Source: Lumbricus terrestris
Lineage: Eukaryota > Annelida > Clitellata > Crassiclitellata > Lumbricidae
NCBI GenBank assembly: GCA_949752735.1
Contig: OX457037.1
Span: 63,613,686 to 63,677,685, forward strand
Direction: 5' to 3'
Length of the DNA: 64,000 nt
Part shown: positions 1 to 12,004 of the stretch, in pieces
Layout of the letters: each line of letters opens with the position of its first letter
How positions within the stretch are numbered: the stretch's first letter is position 1
Notes under the pieces: generated by a model
Seen by the model: only the letters and a program-made list of their open reading frames with translations
The model's database searches: none
What the model was told of the DNA's origin: nothing
Made by a program: the position numbers and the translations under genes

Positions 1-2180
1 TTGAAGATATGCAGACTTCGTGATTGACAGATGGCTGATGGGATAGGCCTACTGTTCCAAACATTAGCACCTGTCAGTAGCCCATATCTGATTGAAAATA
101 GCCGAGTGTTTGTATGAGCAAATGGTGGTCTATACGAATTAGAATTTCTTGTGGAATAGGAATGAAAATCAGAGGCACGGAAGAACATTTGTCTATAAGC
201 TACAGGCAACAAATTATGCTGTGTCGATACATAATTCGTCAATCTGAACCGTCCTAATTTGTTCAAATTTTAGTAGCTTAAATTACATAAAGAGCTGACT
301 GGTATGAGAATTGTAAGGAGCATTAGCCATAATAACGAATGACACGTTTCTGTAGAATAGTCCCTTAGTAAATTGGATTTATAAGTTGAAGTCCATATTA
401 TATTACAGTAGGTAAGATATGGCTAGATGAGTGTGTAATAAAGGGTTAGCCTAACATGGGGAGGAAGTAAGAAGCAAGCCCGTTTTTTAATTCCAATATT
501 CTTAGCAATTTTGGACGAAATAGGTTTTACGTGATCTTTCCAAGACAAATGCTGGTCTAATATGACACCTAAAAATTTGGTTGAGGCTACTTGTTTAATG
601 GACTGACCATCAGTGCACAAATAGTTTACATTGCTGAAAGAGATTTTTCTCTAGGACCTGAATAAAATACAATTCGTTTTACCAAGGTCTAGTGATAATT
701 TATTGTCAGTGATTTGTCACGAAATTTGCAAATTTGCAATCTGAGAAAGTTGGCCATTCACTATTTGATAGAGGGTGGTAAGGAAGCTGTGAGAATAAAA
801 GATATTACTTTCATCAGCGAAAAAGATGAAGTACATAAGAGGAGCAGGGCCGGATTAAGGCATGTTCGACATGTTCGGCCGAACAGAGGCCCCCACACTT
901 TAAGGGGCTCCCACACATGCAATAATATTTTTCATCACTTTTAATCATAATAGTAAAAATGAGTAAATATCTCGGAAGGAATTGTCAAATTATTTGAAAA
1001 CTATTGATTTTAGCATAATATATACTTACAACTTTTGAGCATGTGTGGGGGCCCTTATTGGAGTTTCCAATTCCAAGCAGACTTGTCGTAAAATCGACCA
1101 GAAATTCTAGCAAGGGCTATCAGTTTTAACTAGCCTACTTAGAACTATATGATTTTATACACTTAACACCTCTTCCGATCAGAATTCAAGTGATATGCAA
1201 GTTATGCAACGCATTTATGAAATGGCATCATTATACACTCTTTGCTTTTACGAATTAGGTCTAGGCCTACTACTTGCGTAAACGCGAAAATATAGGCCTA
1301 TATTAGTGTGTGATCACTGATCAGCGGCGGCGCTACAGAAGGACAAATCATGGCAAATGCCCTCGTAAAAATCCTTTGCCTTGGTCGTTGTCCTGTCATA
1401 TAAGACTGCCAGAATATTTTCCCTGCCAAGAATTTATTTAGGACATAAATCGCTTCTGCATAATTTACTTGTATGTCTGCCCTGACTATAGATCGATGCC
1501 CTGGTAAAAAAAAGTCTGATCCTAATAATTATTCTTATACGGTAATAGATGAATACGTCTAGACTGGAATATAAAAAACATTTCATATTGTAAAAAGAAG
1601 GATCGAATTACTAACAGTGGCGGCGCCAGGATTTCAGTTTTGGAGGGCTGAATCCTCACAGAGAAAATTTTCCATTCTCATTCGCAAACTTTTCTGCCGA
1701 CCTTCTTTTTTTTAGCCCGCTCGAATTCTCATGGAAATTTTCCGTTTTCAGCCGCCAAAATTTCTGACGACCTTTTTTAGTCACCCGGTCGAAAATCGTG
1801 GAAATATTTCAGTTTTGCATGTAAAAAACCCGGATGGCCTTTTAAGCGTCCGGGTTGCCTTTTATAGGGGGTTTAGACCCCTAGCAAAGACACTTATGAT
1901 TACTAATAGACGAGTGTTAATTTGTTGAATATAACACGTTTTGTGTCATTTGTGTGACTTTTTCAGTGAGTCTTAAGGTGGGCCCCCACAGTTTTACCGA
2001 ACAGAGCCCCCACATTTGTTAATCCGGCCCTGAAGAGGAGATGCGTCAGGAAGGTCATTAATGAAAAGAAGAAATAATAAAGGTCCAAGGTTCGATCCTT
2101 GCGGAACGCCAAAGAAAACAGAGCGTATCGTTGAATAGGCACCGTTACAGTAAACTACATGCATACATGCATACATAGGC
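1..2180 (-). pseudogene. CR1-like LINE reverse transcriptase fragment, split by a hAT element
   Basis: Minus-strand remains of a non-LTR retrotransposon ORF2. Positions 2176-2041 encode the RT block FGVPQGSNLGPLLFLLFIND. Positions 836-700 continue with FADESNIFYSH, where the usual FADD box reads FADE. Positions 620-423 encode STKFLGVILDQHLSWKDHV and the thumb, and positions 400-1 encode a decayed C-terminus. The order and wording match the fuller LINE at 22.8-26.1 kb, so both probably belong to one CR1-like family. Several in-frame stops show it is dead. A 1.19 kb hAT-type element (845-2032) interrupts it just after the INDLPD stretch. The 3' part may run off the left edge of the window. Confidence 0.85.
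845..2032. mobile_element. Non-autonomous hAT element with 8-bp TSD
   Basis: Its terminal inverted repeats begin CAGGGCCGGATTAA at 845 and end TTAATCCGGCCCTG at 2032. The perfect 8-bp duplication AAGAGGAG flanks it (837-844 and 2033-2040). TIRs of the CAGGG type with 8-bp TSDs are typical of the hAT superfamily. No transposase is readable. Inside are pieces of other hAT-like repeats: CAGCGGCGGCGCTAC near 1322 resembles the element start at 62,044, and CAGTGGCGGCGCCAGG lies near 1616. AT-rich arrays with GACCTTTTTTAG motifs follow. It sits inside the minus-strand LINE fragment. Confidence 0.85.
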
Positions 2181-3263
2181 CTACATAATGCAACAACATA
2201 ATCTTTGTTAGTAATTGTTATGACTCAGGAAGAGGAACAGCAATCGGTTACAGCGCACATATAATACAACACTAATGGGAGTCAATCAACGTCGGATGGC
2301 GATAAAAGTGTGTCCTACTAATGGCAGTGACCTTCAAGTAGTGGTCAGCGTCTAAAAGCAGCTCGAAAATGGTACAGCGTGTAAAGTTGTAGTCTAGACT
2401 ATGCTCTCTAAGGTCCATATGGTGTGGCATATGAAAACCATAATTATGAAAGAATGTGTTTCAAATAATTGTGCTAAATAATCAGTAATTAACTTTATAG
2501 AATTTGCAATTTTATATATAAACGTAGCCTAATAGTAAATTTTACAGGGTCCTCCAGAAAACGTTATCTTGAAGCAAACCTACTCTCCGTTGAATTAGTT
2601 GCTGAATAATGTTAAAACAAAATAAAGACTAAAATTTACGTTTCTTCCGCACAAGGTATGCATCGAGGAACTAAGCCTATGATGAACTAATTTTTAAAAA
2701 TAAAATAATTAATTAATTAATCAATCAAATCGACCAATTCGTCTATTTCAAAGTTTATTGCAATGCAATTCTGCCCAACCTATTTATTATTATCTACATC
2801 TATTATGCTACGATCTCCGAGATATTGCACAATTTGACAATGCTGTCTAAACACATTGAAGATGATGGACCCTAAATTTGAGACACTAAGACGAATTGTT
2901 TGTGGAAGAGAAAGATCGGGACTTGGACATCAAAGAAAAAGTCATGTGCGATGCATCGCAAAATCGCATTTGCTCAGCATCTGTATCATCATCATTCCTC
3001 ATCATTCGTACTGAGAAAGTCTATGACTATGTAGCATACACAGTGGAGCCCTAGATATTTAGGTAATAGATATCCAAAGATGAACTCAATTTCTCAACCT
3101 CATTTCGCTGCATGTTTTCTATCATATTCAATAGAGTTGTAATTGTGTTTTTTTAATCCCTGGTTTTCCTTTTATCTTTGCCTCAACTTCAACTTCCAAA
3201 TTGTTTAAAGAACTTGCATCATATCTCAAAAAGTTATTGATCCTTAAAAACACAATTTTATAT
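2181..3263. other. Intergenic or intronic stretch, nothing recognised
   Basis: AT-rich sequence with short simple runs (AATTAATTAATTAATC near 2706). No ORF with recognisable similarity, splice-supported exon, RNA gene or delimited transposon was found. Confidence 0.5.
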
Positions 3264-3271
3264 ATTTTTTT

Positions 3272-3658
3272 GGTACTTGTTTTTTATACGACCACCAAAA
3301 ATTTATAAATTCGATGAAAAATATTTCTTCACGAAATAGAAGCGGGATTTAGCGCGTGAGAGTCGGTTAGGGCTCAGGTTAGGCGTCGTGAGGGTCGGTT
3401 AGGGTTAGTTTTAGGGTTGGTGCAGTCATATTCTGCTGAAATTGAAGCTGGATTGATGAAAAATAATTTTCAATGAAAACTGATGAAAATATTTGCTGAC
3501 GAAATAGAAACGGGATTTATCGAACAAATTCTTGCCTGTAAACAGAAGCTGGATCGATTAAAAGGATTATCGGCAAACTACAAGTTGGATTTATGAAAGA
3601 TAACAACGCTGGAACGTTAGTTCTTGGTGTGTTGGTGGTCGTATAAAAAACATGTACC
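3272..3658. mobile_element. Short foldback element with GAAGCTGGAT filler
   Basis: Inverted ends GGTACWTGTTTTTTATACGA lie at 3272 and, inverted, up to 3658. Both sides carry ATTTTTTT (3264-3271, 3659-3666), a possible 8-bp TSD, though its low complexity weakens this. The interior has GAAATAGAAGCGGGATTTA, GAAATTGAAGCTGGATTGAT and AACAGAAGCTGGATCGATT, the same filler repeat as the large foldback at 5.4-9.6 kb. It also has degenerate GGTTAGGG runs near 3365-3415. Confidence 0.6.
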
Positions 3659-3902
3659 ATTTTTTTATTTATTGTCGGGAACAATAATTAACTTTTGAAA
3701 TTCCAAAATCAAAATCCGTCCACATTGCTGTCAACCAGATTTACACTTTGGTGTGACCTTGCGCGCGTAATAAATTTATGTAATAATAATAATAACCATT
3801 TTACTCATCCAGAAGAATCCTGACTGGAACTCGTAATTTGTGTTCATCTATCGAGAGAATTTCTCTCTTAAATTCCAAGTTTGAATCCAATAACAAAGCT
3901 CG

Positions 3903-4720
3903 GAAAACCTCCGAACTCCGGTCCCAAATTATTTCGCATGGCTTATCACATAGATATGCTTCTCCAATGCTTTCTTACTCACCCTCATATACAATGACGT
4001 CATTATTGAGGCCATTTTGGTTACCAGTACATTCTGAGTACATTCATCCCGCTTCTTGTTTTGGTCTGAGGATTTTCATCTGTCATCCCACTTCGTGGTT
4101 TGTTATCAATATTTTCATCTGTGACTAAAATACTAATCGCCGCTGAAGTTACAATGAAAATCTTCAGACCAAAACAGGGTAATCCCGCAGTTTAGCGTCG
4201 TTAATTACCGCATGCTTGATAAATGGAAGCTGGATTGATGATTTTCATTCATGTATTTCAACATGCATCCAGCTTCCATTTTGATGATTTTCATTCATGT
4301 ATTTCAACATGCATCCAGCTTCCATTTCTCAAGCGATGTGCTGAGGTTGCTCAATATTACTGGCTCACCGGCAAATGGTGAATGGAAGCTGGATGAAGGT
4401 TCCTTATAGGTGAAATAGAAGCTGGAATGACAAAAATAACGCTCGAGAAATGGAAGCTGGGTTAATGATAAAACGCTATAGAAATGGAAACTCACCAATG
4501 GAAAATCACCAATCCAGCTTCCATTTATCAAGCATGCGGTAATCCCTTAGAAGAAATTAACGACGCTAAACTGCGGGATTGCCCCAAAACAGGAAGCGGA
4601 ATGATTTTTCTGATTTTTTTGAGTGCAATAAACGTTTTCGGCAGTTATCTACAAATGCTGTGAAGTAACGGTAAGACAAATGCTGTGAAATAATTTGGGA
4701 CCGGAGTTCGGAGTTATGCC
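3903..4720. mobile_element. Foldback element with a 9-bp target duplication
   Basis: Its inverted ends share CTCCGAACTCCGGTCCCAAA (3909 onward, and inverted ending near 4715). CAAAGCTCG (3894-3902) and CAAAACTCG (4721-4729) form a 9-bp TSD with one mismatch inside an NHL exon copy. The 9-bp TSD fits Mutator-like or foldback elements. The interior carries GAAGCGGGATGA-type repeats and a second, nested element at 4177-4583. No transposase is present. Confidence 0.7.
4177..4583. mobile_element. Nested palindromic MITE with 8-bp TSD
   Basis: The ends read GGGTAATCCCGCAGTTTAGC and, inverted, GGCAATCCCGCAGTTTAGC. The arms continue through GTCGTTAATT and CATGCTTGATAAATGGAAGC. CCAAAACA flanks it on both sides (4169-4176, 4584-4591). 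An uninterrupted relative of the target lies inverted at about 4034-4085 (CAGACCAAAACAAGAAGCGG), which supports the insertion point. The inner part is again AAATGGAAGCTGGAT repeats. Confidence 0.75.
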
Positions 4721-5159
4721 CAAAACTCGACTGCTCCAACGATCAGCCACCAACACGAATCCATTTCCATCGACGCGGAAAAATGTTCCGGAAAATTATT
4801 TTGTCCAATGGAAAAGACATGACCGAACTAATGATTTCTCAAGTTTCCATCTTCATACAACAGCCACACTCTATGCCGATCATCACCGTAAAAAACTATA
4901 AACGCCCAGACTGACCACGAAATGACCATTGGTCAGTTTTATTTTATGCAATGAACCACAGGTATCTGTATCTTATATGAGATTTATCTAACAGACCAAT
5001 AGTTATGAAACTATTACCCATCTTGCGAATATTCCTTGATCAACCACGGTGGAAGACAACAAGATACATGACTCAGGCACTTTTAATACAATCAGCTATT
5101 TATTTTAAACATGTCATAATATTAAAAAGTGACATAATATTTTTTTATTCTAATATTTT

Positions 5160-5411
5160 GTAATCAAAAAACAAGACCCCTCTCTGCTCATCGCATTATT
5201 GTCGGCCACAATCAGTCGACCATTTAACTCATCCAGAAGAATTCTCGATGGACCTTATAACGCGTCCTTCTCTTTCGAGAGAATTTCTCTCTTAAATTCC
5301 AACTCTGAATCCAATAACAAAACTCGACCGTTATTATTTCGATCAGCGACCAACACGAATCCATTTCCATTGACGGACAAATGCAATGATAGAAAATCCT
5401 CATGTTCAATG
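5160..5411 (-). pseudogene. Truncated NHL 3' exon copy, left half
   Basis: Near-identical to the 3' end of the intact NHL exon at 10.8-11.0 kb. It includes the antisense of the stretch encoding KREILSKEKDKL and the RILLDESNGRLIVAD blade. It stops at TGTTCAATG, where the giant foldback begins. The right half resumes at 9574. The antisense reading frames seen here are shadows of this copy. Confidence 0.7.
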
Positions 5412-8400
5412 GGTTCCACGACAACTGGTTCACAGACAACTGGTTCACCGACAACTGGTTCACGGACAACTGGTTCACGACAACTCGTTCACGACAACTG
5501 GTTCACGACAATTGGTTCACCGACAACTGGTTCACCGACAACTGGTTCACGACCAAATTTCACGGCGAATTTTTACGACATGGTGTTTGCCGCTGAAAGA
5601 GAAGTTGGATTGATGAAAATACATCAATTTTAAATAGAAGTCGGATTTAGATTGACTAAAATCGTCTTGTTAAAATTGGAGCGGTTGAAGTAAAGGAAAC
5701 CGGAATAAGAATTTTCATACCTGAAATAGAAGCTGGATTTAATGTTGTTGCTCAAATTGGAGCTGGAAGGATGTAAATGTCTTGCCTTAAATTGGAGCTG
5801 GATTTATTATAATCGTCTTGAAAAAATCGGAGATGGATCGTTGTAAATAACGGTGGAGTGAAGGAAACCGGAGAAATATTGTTACACATGAAATAGAAGC
5901 TGGATTGACGAAAATGTCCTGCCCTAGATTGGAGCTGGATTGATGAAAATATTAACTGGGAGCTGGATCAGAGAGCTGGATGGACGAAACTTTTCTAGAT
6001 TAAATTGGAGCTGGATGGATATAATGTTCTTGCTTAAATTGGGGCTTGATGGATGACAAAAAGCTTAAGAATTGGAAGCGGGATCAATGTATTTTATATC
6101 TTAAATAGAAGCTAGATTAATGTTTTATAGATCTGAAATAGAAGCCGGACGAATGATAAAACGCTTAAAAAATAGAAGCTGGATGAAGGTTTTCATATAT
6201 CTTAAATAGAAGCTGGATGAATGCCAAAACGCCTAAGAAATGGAGGCTGGATGAAAGTTTTCCAGATCTGAAATCGAAGCTGGATGAAGGTTTTTATATA
6301 TCTTAAATAGAAGCTGGATGACTGATAAAACGCTTAAGAAACGGATGCGGGATCAAGGTATTGTATATTTTAAATAGATGCTGGATGAAGCTATTTATAG
6401 ATCTGAAATAGAAGCGGGATGAATGATAAAACGCTTAAAAATTAAAAGCTGGATGAAGGTTTTTATATATATATCTGAAAAAGAAGCTGGATGAATTATA
6501 AAACGCCTAGGAAATGGAGGCTGGATGAAAGTTTTCCAAATCTGAAATAGAAGCTGGATGGTTTTTATATATCTGAAATAGAAGCTGGATGAATGACATA
6601 ACACTTAAGAAATGGAAGCAGGATCAAGGTATTATATATCTGAAATAGAAGCCGGATGAGTGATAAAACGCTTAAGAAACCGAAGCTGGATGAAGGTAAT
6701 ATATATCTGAAATAGAAGCTGGATAAGTGATAAAACGCTTAAGTAACGGAAACTGGATGAAGGTATTTACAGGTCGGAAATAGAAGCTGGATTGACGAAA
6801 ATAACGACCGAGAAAAAAGAAGCTGGTTGAAGGTATTTACAGGTGTGAAATAGAAGCTGGTGTGATGAAAATCTTGCTTGAATTGAAGCTGGATTGGTTA
6901 AAATGTTCTTCCATAAATTGGAGCTGGATGGATGATAATCTTTTGATTAAGTTGGAGCTGGATTAATGAAAATGTTCTTGCTTAGCTGGAAGCTGGAATG
7001 ATGAAAATCGCTTTTTTAAAGTTGGAGCTGGATTGATGAAAATCGCCTTGATTAAGTTGGAGCTGGATGGACGAAAATCTTGTCGATTAGGCTGGAGAAG
7101 GATAGATGAAAATCGCCTTGATTAAGTTGGAGCTGGATGGATGAAAATCTTGTCTTAAGTTGGAGCTATATCGATGAAAATCGTCTTTATTAAGTTGGAA
7201 CTGGATGGATGAAAATGTTCTCTTTTTAGTTTTAGCTGCATTGATGAAAATCGCCTTAAGTTGGAGCTGGATTAACGAAAATGTTCTTGCTTAGCTGGAA
7301 GCTGGAATGATGAAAATCGCTTTTATTAAGTTGGAGCTGGATTGATGAAAATCGCCTTGATTAAGTTGGAGCTGGATGGATGAAAATGTTCTTACTTAAC
7401 TGGTAGCTGGATTGATGAAAATCTTGTCTATTAAATTGGAGCTATATCGATGAAAATCGTGTTTATTAAGTTGGAGCTGGATTGATGAAAATGTTCTCTT
7501 TTTATAATTCATCCAGCTTCTTTTTCAGATATATATAAAAACCTTCATCCAGCTTTTAATTTTTAAGCGTTTTATCATTCATCCCGCTTCTATTTCAGAT
7601 CTATAAATAGCTTCATCCAGCATCTATTTAAAATATACAATACCTTGATCCCGCATCCGTTTCTTAAGCGTTTTATCAGTCATCCAGCTTCTATTAAGGA
7701 TATATAAAAACCTTCATCCATCTTCGATTTCAGATCTGGAAAACTTTCATCCAGCCTCCATTTCATATGCGTTTTGGAATTCATCCAGCTTCTATTTAAG
7801 ATATATGAAAACCTTCATCCAGCTTCTATTTCCGACATATAAATACTTTCATCCGGCTTGTATTTCTCGCTCGCTATTTTCGTCAATCAAGCATCTATTT
7901 CTGACAAATAAATAACTTCATCCAGCTTCTATTTCTCGCTCCCAATTTTCGTCAATCCAGCTTCTATTCCACACATAGAAATACCTTCATCCAGCTTTTT
8001 TTTCTCGGTCGTTATTTTCGTCATTCCAGCTTCTATTTCAGACCTACAAAATACCTCCATCCAGCTTCCATTTCTTAGACGTTTTATCACTCATCCAGCT
8101 ACTATTTATTATGTAAAATACCTTGATCCCGCTTCCATTTCTTAAGCTTTTTATCATTCATCCAGCTTCTATTTAAGATATAAAATACCTTGATCCCACT
8201 TTCATTTCTTAAGCGTTATATCATTCATCCAGCTTATATTTAAGATATAAAATACCTTGATCGGGTTTCCATTTCTTAAGCGTTTTATCAATCATCCAGC
8301 TTCTATTTCAGACCTACAAAATACCTTCATCCAGCTTTCATTTCTTAAGCGTTTTATCACTCATCCAGCTACTATTTAATATGTAAAATACCTTGATCCC

Positions 8401-9573
8401 GCTTCTATTTCTTAAGCTTTTTATCATTCATCCAGCTTCTATTTAAGATATAAAATACCTTGATCCCACTTCCATTTCTTAAGCGTTATATCATTCATCC
8501 AGCTTCTATTTAAGATATAAAATACCTTGATCGGGTTTCCATTTCTTAAGCGTTTTATCAATCATCCAGCTTCTATTTAAGATATAAAATACCCTGATCC
8601 CGCTTCCATTTCTTGAGCGTTTTATCACTCATCCAGCTTCTGTTTCAGATATATAAAAACCTTCATCCAGCTTCTGTTTCAGATATAGAAAACTTTTCCA
8701 TTTCTTAGTCGTTTTATCATTCATCCTGCTACTATTTCAGATCTATAAAAACATTAATCGAGCTTCCATTTAAAATATAAAATGTATTGATCCCGCTCAG
8801 ATTTCTGAAGCTTTTTTTAATCCAGCTCCCATTTAATATTTTCATCAATACAGCTCCAATTTAAGGCAATGCATTTTACTCCATCCAGCTCCAATTTAAG
8901 CAAGAAAATTTTAATCAAGGCAAGACGTTTTCATCAATCCAGCTCCAATCTGGGGCAGGACACTTTCGTCAATCCAGCTTCATATTTCATGTGTAACAAC
9001 AATATTTATTCCGGTTTCCGTTACTCCCGCGTTATTTTCAACGATCCAGCTCCGATTTTATCAAGACGATTGTAATCATTCCAGCTCCATTTTAAGGCAA
9101 TACATTTTCATCCTTCCAGTTCTAATTTAAGCAAGAACATTTTAATAAATCCAGCTTCTATTTCAGGTGAGAAAATACTTATTCCGGTTTCCTTTACTCC
9201 AACCGCTCCAATTTTAACAGGACGATTTTAGTCAATCTAAATCCTACTTCTATTTAAAATTGAAGTATTTTCATCAATCCAACTTCTATTTCGCAACGCG
9301 ATTGTTTCGTGTATCCGGCTTCAATTTTTACGAGCATTATTCTCATCAATGCATCTTCGTTCAGGAAACGTTCTTTTCCTCGGTTTCTTTTTGCAGCGAG
9401 GCCATGAACAACCTGTATTCGATTTATGACGATTTATTTTCATCAATAAAACTTTTCTTTTAGCGGCAATAACCATGTCGTAAAAAATTCGCAATGACTA
9501 TTTGGTCGTGAACCAATTGTCGGTGAACCAGTTGTCGGTGAACCAGTTGTCGTGAACCAGTTGTCGTGACACC
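5412..9573. mobile_element. Giant foldback transposon made of GAAGCTGGAT repeats
   Basis: A 4.16 kb inverted structure. The ends read GGTTCCACGACAACTGG and, inverted, GGTGTCACGACAACTGG, each followed by tandem copies of a roughly 15-bp unit (ACAACTGGTTCACCG). The duplication TGTTCAATG flanks it (5403-5411, 9574-9582). Inside, degenerate 20-50-bp units of the form GAAATAGAAGCTGGATGAA run forward to about 7500, then in reverse as TTCATCCAGCTTCTATTTC. Blocks near 6300-6510 mirror 7500-7700, and 5640-5700 mirrors 9180-9250. No transposase ORF is visible. It splits an NHL exon copy. Long TIRs with tandem subrepeats resemble the foldback class known from flies and sea urchins. Confidence 0.85.
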
Positions 9574-9725
9574 TGTTCAATGGAAGATGCACATCCTATA
9601 TCGAAAGACTTTACGTTTTCCATCTGAATCTACTAAACACACTCTGAACGGATCATCCGCCATAAATCCAAATAATTGACCTACTGCTGCTGCCATCTGA
9701 AGATGGAAATCCATTCCATAAATTA
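9574..9725 (-). pseudogene. Truncated NHL 3' exon copy, right half
   Basis: Resumes the copy interrupted at 5411. TTCAATGGAAGATGCACATC onward matches the intact exon at 11,036-11,130, including TCTGAATCTACTAAACACAC. It breaks up after about 9660. From 9690 the sequence pairs with copy B at 53,300. Confidence 0.65.
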
Positions 9726-9799
9726 ATTGTATATCTATCTATTTCTGTATAATCATAATTTTATTGCTGAGATCAATTACCTTTTGGTTTAAATAATCA

Positions 9800-10660
9800 T
9801 TAAAATTCAAATATCGAAATCTGTCCACCTCCGTATATCACATTGTTGCCGGTCAGAAGAATATCCTCGTTGTAGCCTACCTCGTAAGGGGTGTTTCTCT
9901 TTCGAGAGAATTTCTCTTTTAAATTCGAAGTTGAAATCCCATGACAAGACTCGACTACATATATAGACCTACCCCCAATCAGTAACCACCAAATATCCAT
10001 TAAATTTTACATCGACGGAAAAATGGAATGAACATGGGCGGAGTTTATCAGGGCTAGGGGTCTAAGCGCTCCTAGAAGACCCAAAGTCATTTTTTACCGT
10101 GTAAATGCATGGTATCTTTTTTCGGACTTGGCCCCCTTCCACCAAGACACCAAGAAGGCGCAGACTCAGAAATTTGTTCCGAAAATGGTTCTTTTCGCCA
10201 ACGTGAAACTTTCGAATGACTAAAAAAAGGTCATCAACTTTTTGGCCGGGAAAATTAGTATTTATTTTTCACCTCTTTTGGCCGGAAAAATAAGTATTTT
10301 TCGCCGAGATTCCAGACCGAGAAATAAAAAAAAGGTCATCACCTTTTTTGGCCGGGAAAATTAGTATTTTTCGCCAAGATTTCAGACTGAGGATTAAAAA
10401 AAGGTCATAAACTTTTTGGGTCCGAGAAAATATTTTTCGGCGCCGCTCATCACAAAATTTAGCCCCTCCAAGAACAGAAAGCGAACTCAGCCCATGGGAG
10501 TTTACAATTCTTTTCTTCAACGGAAAATACACATACCAAAACGAATGACTTCTCAAGTTTTCCGTCTTCATATATGTCCGATTGTCACCATATAAAAAGC
10601 ACAGACAGACCTCGAAATGACCTTTGATCAGTTTTATTGCATGCAATGGATCACGACCAT
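9800..10660 (-). pseudogene. Partial NHL 3' exon copy with an insertion
   Basis: Positions 9800-10,033 and 10,516-10,660 match copy B at 53,640-53,970. Shared stretches include ATATCACATTGTTGCCGGTC and TCGAGAGAATTTCTCT-like text. Relative to B, about 480 bp are inserted between 10,034 and 10,515. The insert contains a tandem array at 10,205-10,440 with units like AAAAAAGGTCATCAACTTTT and GGCCGGGAAAATTAGTATTT. No clean reading frame remains. Confidence 0.6.
10205..10440. repeat. Tandem array, units of about 75 bp
   Basis: Three to four copies of a unit containing AAAAAAGGTCATCAACTTTT, GGCCGGGAAAATTAGTATTT and TTCGCCGAGATTCCAGAC. Similar GGTC...TTTTTTAGTC text occurs near 1700-1800, 34,790 and 48,310, so this may be part of a dispersed repeat. 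Confidence 0.6.
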
Positions 10661-10757
10661 TCGTGTCTGATGATAGCGGGTCATTAGCCTATTCATTGAT
10701 CAACCACAGTTAAAAACAACCACCTACTTGGCTCAAAAACTTTAAAAGCAGTTATAT

Positions 10758-10763
10758 TTTATT
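10758..10763 (-). promoter_or_regulatory. Polyadenylation signal AATAAA after the NHL exon
   Basis: AATAAA on the minus strand, about 28 nt downstream of the NHL stop codon. The same signal sits at 54,121-54,126 in copy B. Confidence 0.5.
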
Positions 10764-10790
10764 TAGAAAATGGCATACTATTTAATTTCC

Positions 10791-11674
10791 TTATCTTAAA
10801 TCAAAAAACAAAATCTGTCCTTCTCTGTTCATCCTATTGTTGTCGGCTACAATCAGTCGACCATTTGACTCATCCAGAAGAATTCTCGATGGACCTTGTA
10901 ACTTGTCCTTCTCTTTCGAGAGAATTTCTCTCTTAAATTGTAAATCTGAATCTAAAAAAAAAACTCGATTGCTACTTTGATCAGCGACCAACACGAATCC
11001 ATTTCCATCGACGGACAAATGGATTGGACAAAACCTTTGTCCAATGGGAGATGCACATCTCATATCGAACGACTTTTTACGTTTTCCATCTGAATCTACT
11101 AAACACACTCTGAGCACATCATCCAAAAGAAGTCCATGACTGACCAAGAAATGACCATTGGACAGTTTTAAGGCATGCTTCGGATACTCTACGAGTGGGA
11201 CTAAGCTTATTGATAGAATAACTTTTCGGACCAATAATCCATCTGGAGAATATTCATTTAATTTATGTCCATTGAAAACAGCTAAAATGACATTCGATTT
11301 ATATGTAGTAGTCAGACTCCATCCATAATCGTTTCCTGTTGACCAATGCTTTATTAATTGTCCATCTCGATCAACTCTATATATATCATTCGAACTCCAG
11401 GAACTTTTGACATCGATGATGTAGAGACATTGATTTCTGTTGCAGGATACTATATCCAAAGGATCATTCAGTTTCTTCAAATTCCATTGACGAATAAAAT
11501 TGAATTTTATGGTATCGTAGACTTCAACTTCTGAACTCTGACTATTGACAACAAACAATTCTTTACCTAAGATTGTGATTCCATTAATTTCTTTTCCTTC
11601 TTTGGAAGGTTTCGTTTTAATCGCCTGAACTAAAACTGGATTCGTTTGAAGACCATAGCCATTTCGAGGATTTT
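10791..11674 (-). CDS. Intact terminal exon encoding an NHL-type beta-propeller (copy A)
   Basis: This exon opens after TTATTTTCAG, in phase 1, and stays open for about 293 codons to a TAA at 10,793-10,791. It encodes a repeat protein with blade-like strands such as ELFVVNSQSSEVEVYD, CNRNQCLYIID, YRVDRDGQLIKHWSTG, HLSVDGNGFVLVADQSSNRV and RILLDESNGRLIVADNNR. These fit the NHL or six-bladed propeller domains found at the C-termini of TRIM-like and related proteins, where the propeller usually binds a partner protein or RNA. The upstream partners on the same strand would be the coiled-coil exon at 41.1 kb and the CARD exon at 46.7 kb, about 29-35 kb away across a transposon-filled intron. No frameshift is seen, unlike copy B. 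Membership of that gene is inference from phase and order. Confidence 0.75.
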
Positions 11675-12004
11675 CTGAAAATAACGACAGACAGACTTCA
11701 ATGGCCTAGAATATTGTGGGAAGTTTATTAAATAGGCCTATAGGGCTTATTTTACATGATTTTGCTCAAAATTAGATGAATTTGAGTCAATCTCAGGGAC
11801 ATTACAATCAATTTTTGTTCAAAGTAGCCTACATGATCGTAGAAATGACAATGAAATGTTTTTTACTGGTAAAAAGCAGAGGCAGAAAAACAGAGAAATA
11901 ATTGACCCGTTTCAACACAGGGATTATAGTAGACAAGTAGTCTACACAATGAAGACAATTTCCTCCACCAAATTCTGTCAAATGTGTAGAGCGAGGAATC
12001 AGAA

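Larger units (their letters stand above)
3797..4965 (-). pseudogene. Broken NHL-domain 3' exon copy, interrupted by a foldback element
   Basis: Positions 3797-3902 and 4721-4965 together resemble the C-terminal blades and downstream flank of the intact NHL exon at 10.8-11.7 kb and the partial copy at 53.6 kb. Shared stretches include ACTCATCCAGAAGAATCCT, TCGAGAGAATTTCTCTCTTA and CACGAATCCATTTCCATCGA. The copy is split by the element at 3903-4720, and no long reading frame survives. It is the leftmost member of a row of NHL 3' exon copies. Confidence 0.65.

Noticed and set aside
3360..3420. TTAGGG-like runs suggesting an interstitial telomere
   Set aside because: Only a few irregular GGTTAGGG copies inside a small foldback element, with no tandem array.
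5600..9300. CRISPR-like array of direct repeats
   Set aside because: Units are degenerate, spacers are not unique or regular, orientation flips mid-way, and the context is an animal genome. It is a foldback transposon.
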